Shown one piece after another: positions 1 through 7,993 of a stretch of 64,000 nucleotides of DNA (the first letter of the stretch is position 1; the number at the start of each line of letters is the position of its first letter). Below the pieces are notes generated by a model that did no database searches, was not told the origin of the DNA, and saw nothing but the letters and a program-made list of their open reading frames with translations. The position numbers and the translations under genes are program-made. This DNA comes from Chitinophagaceae bacterium BSSC1 (GTDB taxonomy: Bacteria > Bacteroidota > Bacteroidia > Chitinophagales > Chitinophagaceae), in NCBI GenBank assembly GCA_002256435.1, contig NKJC01000002.1, positions 539,996 to 603,995 of the forward strand, given 5' to 3'.

Positions 1-950
1 TTAAACTTTAAAATGGCATATAACATTAATGCAATAGGGACTAACGGGAATGCCCCTCTTGTACCAGAAAACAACATGGCATTTAAAAAAAACAATGCCA
101 TAAAGCCAAGGATTAACTTTTTATAGAACTTAATCGGTCCAGAAATTAAACCCATGCATAACAAACTAGCCATGGCCATATTGTATGCAAAAGTTACTGG
201 ATCAGACATCATGGAAAATTTTCTCCAGTGTCCTGCAAGGAATAATAATTGAGCAATATTGGGATCAGAATCAAGATAACGTTGCTCAAATTCAAAAAAG
301 CCAATATACTCTTGCTTAAATGCATAACAAGCATTAATTACAGAAACAAGTAACCACCATTTAACAATGGTGTAAAGAAATTTTCTTGTTCTTACGTGCA
401 ATAGAAATACAAAAAAATAAAGTGCCACCAATGCTACGGTTCTGAGTGCACCTAACCAAGAAAGTCTAGAAGCAGCAGCAGGATTGACTACTTCAAATAT
501 ATTATACCCCACCCAAACCAGAATGACTGTACTAATTGGGTTTTTCAAAAGTTCCCATTCTTTTTTCTTTTTCATGTGAATGAAAATGCCCAAAATGAAT
601 AGTCCCATAAATCCATCCATAATGGTTCCTAAAGGGGCATTAATCCCATAACGGATTAAGAGCATCATAGTATAGGCGTAGTTTAAATAGACCATGATTC
701 CAAACTGGGGAACCACTATCAAAAAATAAACTACTGGAACACCTATCATCAATGCAATTGCCATGATTCCAGGAGTCATCCCTCCATTTGCTACCATTAT
801 GGCAATAGCTGTTGCAGCAATTGATAAGAAAAAAAATCCTTGCCAACCATTGAATTTTTCAATCAATAACTTCCGTTTCAATTGATACAGAAATAATTTG
901 AATCCACTGGCAGGAACATTGGAATTAATATGTAATTTAAAGTCTTCCAA
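1..950 (-). CDS. O-antigen ligase / polymerase-like membrane protein (3' part missing)
   Basis: This open frame on the minus strand runs off the left edge, so only about the first 316 residues are visible. No ATG lies near its beginning. The frame opens at the stop codon of the preceding 47-residue gene, and TTG at 950 (or ATT at 953, overlapping that stop) is the likely start; the first in-frame ATG is about 45 residues in and would remove the first membrane segment. The protein is very hydrophobic with many predicted transmembrane helices. A stretch reading SDPVTFAYNMAMA followed by FSGTRGAFPLVPIAL resembles the SGSRGA-type region of the Wzy_C/O-antigen ligase family. Such proteins join or polymerise lipid-linked glycans at the periplasmic face of the inner membrane. 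It is last in a polysaccharide operon with a glycosyltransferase and a Wzz-like protein. The family call is good; ligase versus polymerase cannot be decided. Confidence 0.7.
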   Translation of the reverse strand, partial: MEDFKLHINSNVPASGFKLFLYQLKRKLLIEKFNGWQGFFFLSIAATAIAIMVANGGMTPGIMAIALMIGVPVVYFLIVVPQFGIMVYLNYAYTMMLLIRYGINAPLGTIMDGFMGLFILGIFIHMKKKKEWELLKNPISTVILVWVGYNIFEVVNPAAASRLSWLGALRTVALVALYFFVFLLHVRTRKFLYTIVKWWLLVSVINACYAFKQEYIGFFEFEQRYLDSDPNIAQLLFLAGHWRKFSMMSDPVTFAYNMAMASLLCMGLISGPIKFYKKLILGFMALFFLNAMLFSGTRGAFPLVPIALMLYAILKF

Positions 951-952
951 AA

Positions 953-1096
953 TTAAGGTGCAAGCATCTTATAAAAAATAGCCAGTTCAACAATAAGGGA
1001 CAAAGCAATAGCTGCTTTTCTGGTTAAATCAACCAAACGTGCATCGCGCTGCGCTTTTAAATCAGCATCATAGGTTTCTGTAGGGTCTATTCTCAT
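953..1096 (-). CDS. 47-residue single-span membrane protein in the EPS operon
   Basis: A short frame from ATG at 1094-1096 to TAA at 953-955 encodes 47 residues. It has a charged, hydrophilic N-terminal half (starting MRIDPTETYDADLKAQRD) and one hydrophobic helix (KAAIALSLIVELAIFYKML) near the end. It starts 5 bases after the stop of the upstream glycosyltransferase gene, and its stop abuts the apparent non-ATG start of the O-antigen ligase-like gene. This tight packing is what you expect of a real operon member. The arrangement suggests translational coupling to the ligase gene. I do not recognise a family. By position it may be a small membrane partner of the ligase or glycosyltransferase, but that is inference. 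Confidence 0.6.
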   Translation of the reverse strand: MRIDPTETYDADLKAQRDARLVDLTRKAAIALSLIVELAIFYKMLAP

Positions 1097-1101
1097 AAGG
1101 C

Positions 1102-2286
1102 CTATTTAATTTCATTGATATCCTTGTCATGATAATGTTGAGTGGCTACCGATAACTCATTAGCCTTTCTCACTTTCATCAAAGACAAAACTTGATAAAA
1201 AATAAACTTAGGAATCCCCCAAAGGGATTTATAAATACGTTTGTCTGTTTTGGACATTAGTAAAGAAAAAAGAAATCCAGCTACAAAAAGACAGAATCCA
1301 ATTAGCCAAATTAAGCTTTGCATTGGTGCCACTAATAAATCAACTAGGGCAAACATAAAAGATATAATCAAAAAAATAAACAATGGAGGCCTCAAAAGAA
1401 TCAATCCAAACAATAAGCGATTCCAGTCAAATTTTATCAATCCATTGCCAATCATCCCAAATCCAAATTTAAAATAACGGAACCAAGTATTAATCCAACG
1501 GGCCCTTTGCTTAACCAGTTGATCTGATTTAGAAGTTTTTTCATCATAAACAATGGCATGCTCTGAAAATGCTATGCGTTCTCCCCTATTTACAATTTCC
1601 TTTTGCAAAATCTTATCAAACCCTGCACCAGTAATGTCTTGGTGTTCTAAGCAATTTCTATACAATTCAGTTGTAAATGCCATACCAGATCCTGCTAAAG
1701 TTGCTGAAGAACCTGCCTCAAAAAGAATCTTCCCATCATAAAAATGGTAATAAATATCTCTAGCAGCGTCAAGGCATGCATACATGGTATCCATGTTTTT
1801 GGCATCTCTAACTCCTTGAACGGCTTTAAATCCTGCTTCAAAAAAAGGATTCAATTGGTCAAGATAATCTGGCTCAACCAAATTATCACTATCTATTATA
1901 GTTAACCTATCATGAGGTCTTTTAAAACGATGGATGGCATAAAAATGAGATCTAGTATTACTAGATAGCGTTTCTTCAGGTCTTAAAACAATCACTCTTT
2001 CATCTTCAAAATGTAGTTGACTTACATCACATTTATCAGCTACAATATATACCAGAAAGTTTTTGTAGTTCAATTGTAAAATGGATGCCACCACAGGCCC
2101 TAAAGTATGAGTTTGCTCGTATGCTGTAACGATGATGGCATAATCCGCGTTAGAATTTGCAGGGTGATGGCCTAAGCCCTTTTTTTTAAACAAAGAAATC
2201 AAGTATATCAATAAGGGTAATACCAAATTATACCCAACCAATAGTTGAATGACTATCCAACATCCACTGATTAAATCTAAGCCCAT
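1102..2286 (-). CDS. Membrane-bound family 2 glycosyltransferase
   Basis: The 394-residue protein begins with a hydrophobic helix (about residues 8-32), followed by a GT-A glycosyltransferase domain. It has ADYAIIVTAYEQ at the start of the fold, a DSDN metal/nucleotide motif around residue 132, and QRARW, a match to the QxxRW motif of processive GT2 enzymes such as cellulose and hyaluronan synthases. Two to three further hydrophobic segments follow near residues 285-345. It probably transfers sugars from nucleotide donors to a growing polysaccharide at the cytoplasmic face of the membrane. Its start overlaps the end of the upstream Wzz/BY-kinase-like gene by 10 bases, so the two are co-transcribed. 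Product and sugar specificity cannot be read from sequence. Confidence 0.85.
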   Translation of the reverse strand: MGLDLISGCWIVIQLLVGYNLVLPLLIYLISLFKKKGLGHHPANSNADYAIIVTAYEQTHTLGPVVASILQLNYKNFLVYIVADKCDVSQLHFEDERVIVLRPEETLSSNTRSHFYAIHRFKRPHDRLTIIDSDNLVEPDYLDQLNPFFEAGFKAVQGVRDAKNMDTMYACLDAARDIYYHFYDGKILFEAGSSATLAGSGMAFTTELYRNCLEHQDITGAGFDKILQKEIVNRGERIAFSEHAIVYDEKTSKSDQLVKQRARWINTWFRYFKFGFGMIGNGLIKFDWNRLLFGLILLRPPLFIFLIISFMFALVDLLVAPMQSLIWLIGFCLFVAGFLFSLLMSKTDKRIYKSLWGIPKFIFYQVLSLMKVRKANELSVATQHYHDKDINEIK

Positions 2287-4484
2287 TGCATTTCAATGTT
2301 TTTTGAGAAAATGGTTTTTGGAGCCTTAGTGGGTTTAACAGGTTTTTCATTATCGTCCTTATTCAAAATCCAACCAATGAACTTTTGATCTAGGCTCTTT
2401 AAGTAAAGAACGTCTTGTTTGTTTTTAAAACTAATAGTATGTCCTGATTCATACACAGTAACTATTTTTTCAGAAAAACGAACCCATTCTTTAGACTTAT
2501 TGAACCTAGAAAGGCCAGGGGCATCAATGATAATAACATCAAATGCCTCTTTCAAAACATCCATTTTTAATTGGATATTATCTGCAAGACTTATTTCTAA
2601 TAAACTAGTATCACCACCGCTGTTTCCCATGACCACAATTTCACCCGCGGGTCTAAAATCGGGTAATTGTTGCTCATCATTTAAAAACCTTTCTAACATT
2701 AATTGCGGTTCCACCATCCTAGAAACAGAATTGTTTTCAAAATTACCATCAATCAACAACACCCTTTTCCTGACCATCATGAATGCAAAAGCAAGACTCA
2801 TAGAAATCAAGGTTTTACCTTCACTTGATCCAAGACTATTTAACATTAATACTTTAGCGCCAGACATTTCATTTTCTATTTCAAATCTGGTTGACCTAAG
2901 CATCTCCTTAAAATTCCTCAATTTGAAATTGTCGTCAAATTGATTGTTCCATAATTTCTTTAATTCAATTACTGAACCACTTAATAATGGAATTAAGCCT
3001 AAAACAGGCAAATTGGTTTGGTTAGCCAATTCCTTGGTTGCTATAATGGACTCGTCTAAATAGAAGAGTATAAATAAAACCAACAAAATCAGCACTTCCG
3101 TTGCCATTCCAGCAACTGCTACCAATATTAATTTCTTGGAAGGGCTTGGGGCTCCAGGCACACCGCTTTCAATCTGTCTTAAAGAAATAGACAGACTTGA
3201 TTCCATACTTGACTTGTTATACCTTGATTGAGCATCTAAATATTCCTTACTAGCAACGTCAATAGCGCTTTCATAGTTTTGAATCACAGCTTCGTGAGGA
3301 ACCAGAAGGTCAAATTTTTGATTTAATCTTTCCAATTCAATCTTCAGACTATTCAAGCTAAATTTGGCAATATCCAAATCTAATTCCAATCTAGCTTTTT
3401 GATTTACTAAATTTTCCTTTGCCGCTAATGGATTGGTAATGTATTTGTCAGTAGAAATTTGAATTTGTTGTGAAACTACTTTACGGGCAGAGTCCAGCTT
3501 GTATTTTATTTTTTCATCATAGTTGCTCTTAATATAGTCATCAGAGAGATTAATGATGTATTGTTTGGTTGAAGAAATTTGTTGATTAATGGACACCATG
3601 GTGCTTTCCACATACTTCCGTTCTACTGGGCTAAATTTATCGTTGATCCCCTGCAAAGCTCCTGCAAAAGCTATAACGTCTTTTTCTGCCACCTGTCTTC
3701 TGGTTTCAAAATCAGCTAATTGACCGTAAAGACTTTTTGCTTGTTCTGCTAGGTTTAAAACGCGATTTTGAATTTTATAATTCTTCAGCAACATTTTCAA
3801 TCGTTGCATTTCCGCCTCTTTTTGCTTCATGACCGTATCAAGAAAATTGACGGTTTTCAGCTTATTGTTTTTGACAAAATCAGCGTAATAATTGATAAAC
3901 TCCTGGGCCAAGGTGTTTACAACAAAAGCACTCAAGTTCGCATTCTCAGATTCAAAATAAATGTCAATAAAATCACTATTATTGGGCCTATAACTTCGTA
4001 AATTTTTGTCCAATCCATCATAGTCATAACCCATTGAGGAAATTAACTTAATCATGCCAGCCTCGTCATTATTAAATGAAGACAGCGGCTCTCTCATGGC
4101 ATAATGCTTTCTAATGACCTTGATGGCATTCCTTTTGGCTTCAGGAACCACTTCCTTCATAAGCTTGCTGGGTTCTCTAAAAGGAACCGAATCCTCTAAG
4201 TCATGTAAAATCAATTTAAAAGAAACCTGATCATAGACTTTTTTCAACTTGGTCATTTCTAACAAATTGCTAAAATCTAGATTGACCTTGCTTTCTTGAA
4301 AGGCATCTGTAGCTAAGACTTGTTGAGATTGATCTACCAAACCAGTAGCCATCCTTGCGTGTGAAGGATAGGTATTGGGCAAGTTTCTGACCAAGAAATA
4401 GGTTAGTATGAACACGAAAATGGGCAACCCTATCAGGATCCACTTACGCTTGATTAATAATTTGATAAATCTTGCAAGCTCCAT
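2277..4484 (-). CDS. Wzz/GumC-type polysaccharide co-polymerase with BY-kinase-like ATPase domain
   Basis: The 735-residue protein has the layout of polysaccharide co-polymerases fused to a tyrosine-kinase-like ATPase. A first membrane helix lies near residues 15-33 and a long coiled-coil periplasmic region follows. A PGAPSPSKK proline-rich motif precedes the second helix at about 450-475, and a cytoplasmic P-loop domain closes the protein. That domain shows a Walker A-like GSSEGKT, a Walker A'-type LLIDGNF, and Walker B VIIIDAPG. The C-terminus (ending SKNIEMQWA) lacks the tyrosine cluster that real BY-kinases autophosphorylate, so control by tail phosphorylation looks absent. It should set chain length and assist export of the EPS made by its neighbours. 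Its start codon overlaps the stop of the TolC-like gene by one base (TAATG), indicating translational coupling. Confidence 0.85.
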   Translation of the reverse strand: MELARFIKLLIKRKWILIGLPIFVFILTYFLVRNLPNTYPSHARMATGLVDQSQQVLATDAFQESKVNLDFSNLLEMTKLKKVYDQVSFKLILHDLEDSVPFREPSKLMKEVVPEAKRNAIKVIRKHYAMREPLSSFNNDEAGMIKLISSMGYDYDGLDKNLRSYRPNNSDFIDIYFESENANLSAFVVNTLAQEFINYYADFVKNNKLKTVNFLDTVMKQKEAEMQRLKMLLKNYKIQNRVLNLAEQAKSLYGQLADFETRRQVAEKDVIAFAGALQGINDKFSPVERKYVESTMVSINQQISSTKQYIINLSDDYIKSNYDEKIKYKLDSARKVVSQQIQISTDKYITNPLAAKENLVNQKARLELDLDIAKFSLNSLKIELERLNQKFDLLVPHEAVIQNYESAIDVASKEYLDAQSRYNKSSMESSLSISLRQIESGVPGAPSPSKKLILVAVAGMATEVLILLVLFILFYLDESIIATKELANQTNLPVLGLIPLLSGSVIELKKLWNNQFDDNFKLRNFKEMLRSTRFEIENEMSGAKVLMLNSLGSSEGKTLISMSLAFAFMMVRKRVLLIDGNFENNSVSRMVEPQLMLERFLNDEQQLPDFRPAGEIVVMGNSGGDTSLLEISLADNIQLKMDVLKEAFDVIIIDAPGLSRFNKSKEWVRFSEKIVTVYESGHTISFKNKQDVLYLKSLDQKFIGWILNKDDNEKPVKPTKAPKTIFSKNIEMQWA

Positions 4485-5194
4485 TATTGTATCTCCGATA
4501 GTTTTTTTCCAACAATTGTTTCCAAGCTGCTTTTAGCCATTAGAAAATTGGCTTCAGCATCAATGACTGCCTTTCTATTATCTGATTCATAAATTACCCC
4601 CTTTGTAAAAGTTTCAAAATTGACTTCCCCTTTTTCAAACTTATACCTGGTTTCTTTTACAATACTTTCAGCTTCCAATGCAATTCTGTTTTGAATCTTT
4701 AATTGCATTCCTGATTGAACGTATTTAATATATCTAGATTTCACATCAGCGGCCATAATCATATCAAAATCCATTTGACTGAGTTTGGCAATTTCATATT
4801 CCACTTTTGTGGATTTGATAACATAGGGCTTTTGTAGTAATGCAGCAATATTGACAAAAAAACCTACTTGAAAACCAGCTAGAGTTGGTTGGTTTAAAGA
4901 GGCGGCTCCGCCATTAGGGCTATAGTTAAGGGTAACAGAGAAAAAATTGAACCAATCTAATTGAGCTTTTTTTACCGCAATATTGGCAATTTCCAATTTC
5001 TTTTTGGCGATTTTAACTTGAGGATAATACTTTCTTGCCGTGTCAATTAGTTTTTCTAAATAAGAATAATTCACTTCGGGCATCATGGATTCTTGAGCAG
5101 TTGCTTGCTTGGATAAGCAAAATGCAAAAACAACCAATATGGCAATCCATTTGAATGGCCTATGCTGCTCTGTCCTCCTGTTATTCATCCCCAT
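4484..5194 (-). CDS. Half-size TolC-like outer membrane efflux-type protein
   Basis: The 236-residue protein has an N-terminal signal peptide (hydrophobic stretch IAILVVFAFC, probable cleavage after the ATA before QESM). It contains one long helical repeat of the outer membrane efflux protein family: LEKLIDTARKYYPQVKIAKKKLEIAN..., and later EAESIVKETRYKFEKGEVNFETF. Full-size TolC/OprM proteins have about 420-480 residues and two such repeats; this has one. It is not a frameshifted full-length gene, because its stop codon overlaps the start of the next gene. It is first in the leftward EPS operon and may form, as a multimer, the outer membrane exit for the polysaccharide. The short form limits confidence in a channel function. 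Confidence 0.7.
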   Translation of the reverse strand: MGMNNRRTEQHRPFKWIAILVVFAFCLSKQATAQESMMPEVNYSYLEKLIDTARKYYPQVKIAKKKLEIANIAVKKAQLDWFNFFSVTLNYSPNGGAASLNQPTLAGFQVGFFVNIAALLQKPYVIKSTKVEYEIAKLSQMDFDMIMAADVKSRYIKYVQSGMQLKIQNRIALEAESIVKETRYKFEKGEVNFETFTKGVIYESDNRKAVIDAEANFLMAKSSLETIVGKKLSEIQ

Positions 5195-5438
5195 AATCTT
5201 CTCTATTTGATAACGATTTTAGCTTTCCTTGGTTTTCGTATACCTGCAATCCTTACTCCCTTTTTTCAAGGATAGATTTTGCGCAACCTAAAGGTACCAT
5301 TTAAGAACATCGGTTTCCTGTTCGCTGGACTAGTTTTATCAACATCAAATCCCCTAAGAAACAATTAGTTATCAATAAAGTGGATATTATTTTTATTGCA
5401 ATTGGTAAAAAATTAACTTTAGAGTTGAATAGCCACAC
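5195..5438. promoter_or_regulatory. Divergent promoter region between two EPS transcription units
   Basis: These 244 bases separate the leftward EPS operon from the rightward acetyltransferase gene. On the plus strand TAACTTTA at 5414-5421 matches the Bacteroidota -7 element TAnnTTTR and would give an untranslated leader of about 10 bases; no well-spaced -33 TTTG box is seen. No clear promoter was found for the leftward operon. An imperfect hairpin (TATCCTTG...AAGGAT, near 5251-5276) lies in its leader. No RNA gene is apparent. Confidence 0.3.
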
Positions 5439-6053
5439 ATGTCATTAAAAGATACCATCAAGAACAACCCCAAATTAAAAAACTTGGTTCATTGGATGCT
5501 AGTTCCTGCAGGTGAAGCAAGACCAAGAATTTGGGTCAAGTTATTGGTCAATCCTTTTTTACATAAAAGAGGTGCTGGCTCAACTATTCGTTGGAGCACT
5601 AGAATGGATGTGCTACCTTTTAACCAATTCCAATTAGGTGAAAATAGTACCATTGAAGACTTTAGTACAGTAAACAATGGTGTTGGGGATGTAATCATTG
5701 GAAACAATTCTTTAATTGGAATGGGTAATACCATTATAGGACCTATTCAAATTGGAAACAATGTCATCTTTGCCCAAAATATTGTGGCCAGTGCCTTGAA
5801 TCACGAGTACAGAGATCCAGACCAGCCTATCCAAGCACAACCCATTCTAAAGTCACCTATAGTAGTTGAGGATGACTGTTGGATTGCTGCAAATGCGGTA
5901 ATCACCGCAGGTGTTAGAATTGGAAAACATAGTGTTATTGCGGCAGGTGCCGTTGTAACTAAAGATATTCCTCCCTATAGCGTAGCAGTGGGTAATCCCG
6001 CAAAAGTGTTAAAACAATACAATTTTGAAACAAAGAATTGGGAAAGGGTTTAA
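5439..6053 (+). CDS. Left-handed beta-helix (hexapeptide repeat) acyltransferase
   Basis: The 204-residue protein shows repeated [LIV]-G-x-x-x-x hexapeptides: IGNNSLIGMGNTIIGPIQIGNNVIF, and later IAANAVITAGVRIGKHSVIAAGAVV. It ends with the GNPAK motif typical of the Maa/WbbJ/CysE-like acetyltransferases. The NHEYRD segment supplies the histidine normally used as general base for acetyl-CoA-dependent O-acetylation. It most likely acetylates a sugar of the exopolysaccharide or lipopolysaccharide made by its neighbours. It is transcribed alone and converges on the sugar transferase gene with 8 bases between stop codons. Acceptor sugar unknown. Confidence 0.85.
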   Translation: MSLKDTIKNNPKLKNLVHWMLVPAGEARPRIWVKLLVNPFLHKRGAGSTIRWSTRMDVLPFNQFQLGENSTIEDFSTVNNGVGDVIIGNNSLIGMGNTIIGPIQIGNNVIFAQNIVASALNHEYRDPDQPIQAQPILKSPIVVEDDCWIAANAVITAGVRIGKHSVIAAGAVVTKDIPPYSVAVGNPAKVLKQYNFETKNWERV

Positions 6054-6061
6054 CGAATACC

Positions 6062-7279
6062 TTACACATTTTCCTTTTGAAATAGGGCTGGAATAGTTCT
6101 GAGAATCAACATAATATCATTAAAGAAACTATGGTTCTTTGCATAAATATTGTCTAACAACAATCGTTCTTCCTCAGACATTTTTCCATGACCACGCTTT
6201 TCAACCTGCCATAATCCGGTGATTCCTGCAGGTGCCATAAAACGTAAAGCATATTTGTCGGTGGTCAGTTTTTCAGCTTCATACAAGGGTAAGGGTCTAT
6301 TTCCTACAATGCTCATATCACCAATTATCACATTCCACAATTGGGGCAATTCATCAATAGAAGTTTTCCTGATAAACTTTCCAATTCTAGTCATTCTTGG
6401 ATCGTTCTTAATTTTTATAAAAGTTGACTCCCCACTGTTTTTGCGCATAGAAACGTATTCTTTCTCGCACATATGAAGTGTATCTGAATAAATGGGATAC
6501 TGACACTTGGTTCCAGCATTTTTACAGTCTTCGCAAAGAAATTCATAACTGAATGTTTGATTGCCCGTTTTGGAACTGCGTTTACCCGCATCATATTGAT
6601 TCAAATGCTTGAGGTCTTTTAAACGTTTGTCCGCGTCAAAATACATGGAACGGAACTTGTAAAACTTAAAAATATGGTACCCCGTTCCTACCCTAAGTGC
6701 ATAATAAAAGATAGGGCCACTAGACTCCAGTCTTATTAATATCATGATCAACAATAAAAAGGGAGAAAGCAAAGTCAGGGCTAGTCCTGCAAAAAATATG
6801 TCAAATATCCTTTTAACCAAGGGCGTTTTATAAGTTAAGTGTTCAGTAGCCGATCTTTCGCCAGATTTATGAAGCACATCCCAGTTGCCCATAACAAAAT
6901 TGACCCTTGTCTCTAGGTTTTCTAATTTAAAGGGCATTCTAAAAACCTCGGCCACACCTCCTTGCAACGCTATTTTGGCTATTTTTTCATTTAGGTTATT
7001 GCAAATAATGAAAAAGGGAATCTTAATATGCTTTTTTTGAACCAATGTATCTAACAAGGAGACTCCAGATGGAGCCATAACCTCACTTTGAGAGATAATG
7101 GCATCTAAATTCCAATCACTTTCTTCCCAACGATCTATCAAATCAATTCCATTTTTAAAGGATATTAATTTGCGATCACCCAATTGACAATGATGTAACA
7201 TACTTGTTACTTCTGCATCACAATTGATCAGAGCTATAATGGGTTGACCAGGAATTAGCGGATCGGGGGAATAAGACAT
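6062..7279 (-). CDS. Polyprenyl-phosphate sugar-1-phosphate transferase with N-terminal pseudo-receiver domain
   Basis: The 405-residue protein has two parts. Residues about 12-130 read as a response-regulator receiver fold, but the key residues are gone: the phospho-acceptor Asp position is Gln64 (in IISQSEVMAPSG), and the conserved Lys before Pro is Met115 (FRMPF). Residues about 150-402 are a bacterial sugar transferase: KRIFDIFFAG helix entry, GPIFYYALRVG, FKFRSM, the TSIDELPQLWNVIIGDMS core, VGNRPL and GITGLWQV. These enzymes start lipid-linked glycan synthesis by moving a sugar-1-phosphate to undecaprenyl phosphate. An insertion inside the catalytic domain carries four cysteines (249, 252, 259, 271) that could bind a metal. 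It follows an intact stand-alone receiver gene by 6 bases, so phosphorylation-dependent partner control is plausible. Confidence 0.85.
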   Translation of the reverse strand: MSYSPDPLIPGQPIIALINCDAEVTSMLHHCQLGDRKLISFKNGIDLIDRWEESDWNLDAIISQSEVMAPSGVSLLDTLVQKKHIKIPFFIICNNLNEKIAKIALQGGVAEVFRMPFKLENLETRVNFVMGNWDVLHKSGERSATEHLTYKTPLVKRIFDIFFAGLALTLLSPFLLLIMILIRLESSGPIFYYALRVGTGYHIFKFYKFRSMYFDADKRLKDLKHLNQYDAGKRSSKTGNQTFSYEFLCEDCKNAGTKCQYPIYSDTLHMCEKEYVSMRKNSGESTFIKIKNDPRMTRIGKFIRKTSIDELPQLWNVIIGDMSIVGNRPLPLYEAEKLTTDKYALRFMAPAGITGLWQVEKRGHGKMSEEERLLLDNIYAKNHSFFNDIMLILRTIPALFQKENV

Positions 7280-7285
7280 AGGATG

Positions 7286-7687
7286 TTAGAATAGGTTTCC
7301 AGTTCTTCTTAAGATAACCCGAATGCGGGCTTCTAATTCTTTTGGATTAAATGGTTTTACAACAAAGTCATCCGCACCTGCATCAAGACATTTGACAATC
7401 ATTTCAGAGCTTTCTTCACCCGAAACCACCATAATGGGTATGGAATTAAAAAAATCGCTTGCTTTAATTTGTTTAATCAATTCCAATCCACCCAATTTAG
7501 GTGTATTCAAATCTGTCACAATTAAGTCTGGTACATTTCCATCCTGTAAAAATGATAGCGCTTCAATACCATCGCTAAAAACATTGACAGAAAAATAATT
7601 GCTGAAATATTTTTTGAGAATAGACTGCATGAATTTGTCATCTTCCACAATGACCATCTTAAGGGGGTTGGTTTCAGATGCTGCCAT
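7286..7687 (-). CDS. Single-domain response regulator (receiver only)
   Basis: The 133-residue protein is a CheY-like receiver with all key residues: acidic pair D16/D17 (VIVEDDKF), phospho-acceptor D59 (DLIVTDLNTP), S89 (MVVSGE) and K111 (VVKPFNP). There is no output domain. It is co-transcribed with the pseudo-receiver sugar transferase that starts 6 bases downstream. A phosphorylated receiver paired with a receiver-like regulatory domain suggests control of the first step of glycan synthesis by protein contact. That is inference; the cognate kinase is not adjacent, although the large H-NOX-linked hybrid kinase lies 4.5 kb away. Confidence 0.9.
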   Translation of the reverse strand: MAASETNPLKMVIVEDDKFMQSILKKYFSNYFSVNVFSDGIEALSFLQDGNVPDLIVTDLNTPKLGGLELIKQIKASDFFNSIPIMVVSGEESSEMIVKCLDAGADDFVVKPFNPKELEARIRVILRRTGNLF

Positions 7688-7993
7688 AAAGATATTAGCT
7701 CCGGTTTTTGTTGCCTTTCATAGAAACTTCCCCTTTAAAAGGCAGTCGGGGGGTATTTAATAGATAACGCTACAATATAAACCTGAAAATTGAAAAATTC
7801 CTCATTTCATATACACATTAATATTCATTTAATGAAAAAAGCCCTATTTCCAAGGAATTATGAATAAAAATAATAAAGAAATATCATTTAATTAAATCAA
7901 ATTGGCAGTTAACAAAGCAAAAATATACCCCTATTTTTTTCTAACTTCGTCAGTATGGCTTTATAACCAATCGCCATTTTCAAAATTAGCTGT
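7688..7993. promoter_or_regulatory. 306-base divergent intergenic region upstream of the receiver and GT2 genes
   Basis: No coding or RNA gene is apparent here. On the plus strand TAACTTCG at 7942-7949 resembles a Bacteroidota -7 element and would give a leader of about 38 bases before the ATG at 7994. A perfect inverted repeat TTCATT-T-AATGAA lies at 7824-7836 and an AT-rich palindrome (ATTTAATTAAAT) at 7886-7897; either could be an operator. A TTGGCA followed 11 bases later by GC (from 7902) misses the sigma-54 spacing by one base. No confident promoter was found for the leftward pair. Confidence 0.3.

Noticed and set aside
640..846. Open frame of 68 residues on the minus strand
   Set aside because: It is a shadow in another frame of the O-antigen ligase-like gene, whose own frame is continuous through this stretch and reads as membrane helices.
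4484..5194. The short TolC-like protein as a frameshifted remnant
   Set aside because: Its stop overlaps the start of the next real gene, leaving no room for a lost second half.
7902..7919. TTGGCAGTTAACAAAGCA as a sigma-54 promoter
   Set aside because: The GG to GC spacing is 11, not 10, and the -12 part lacks TTGC.
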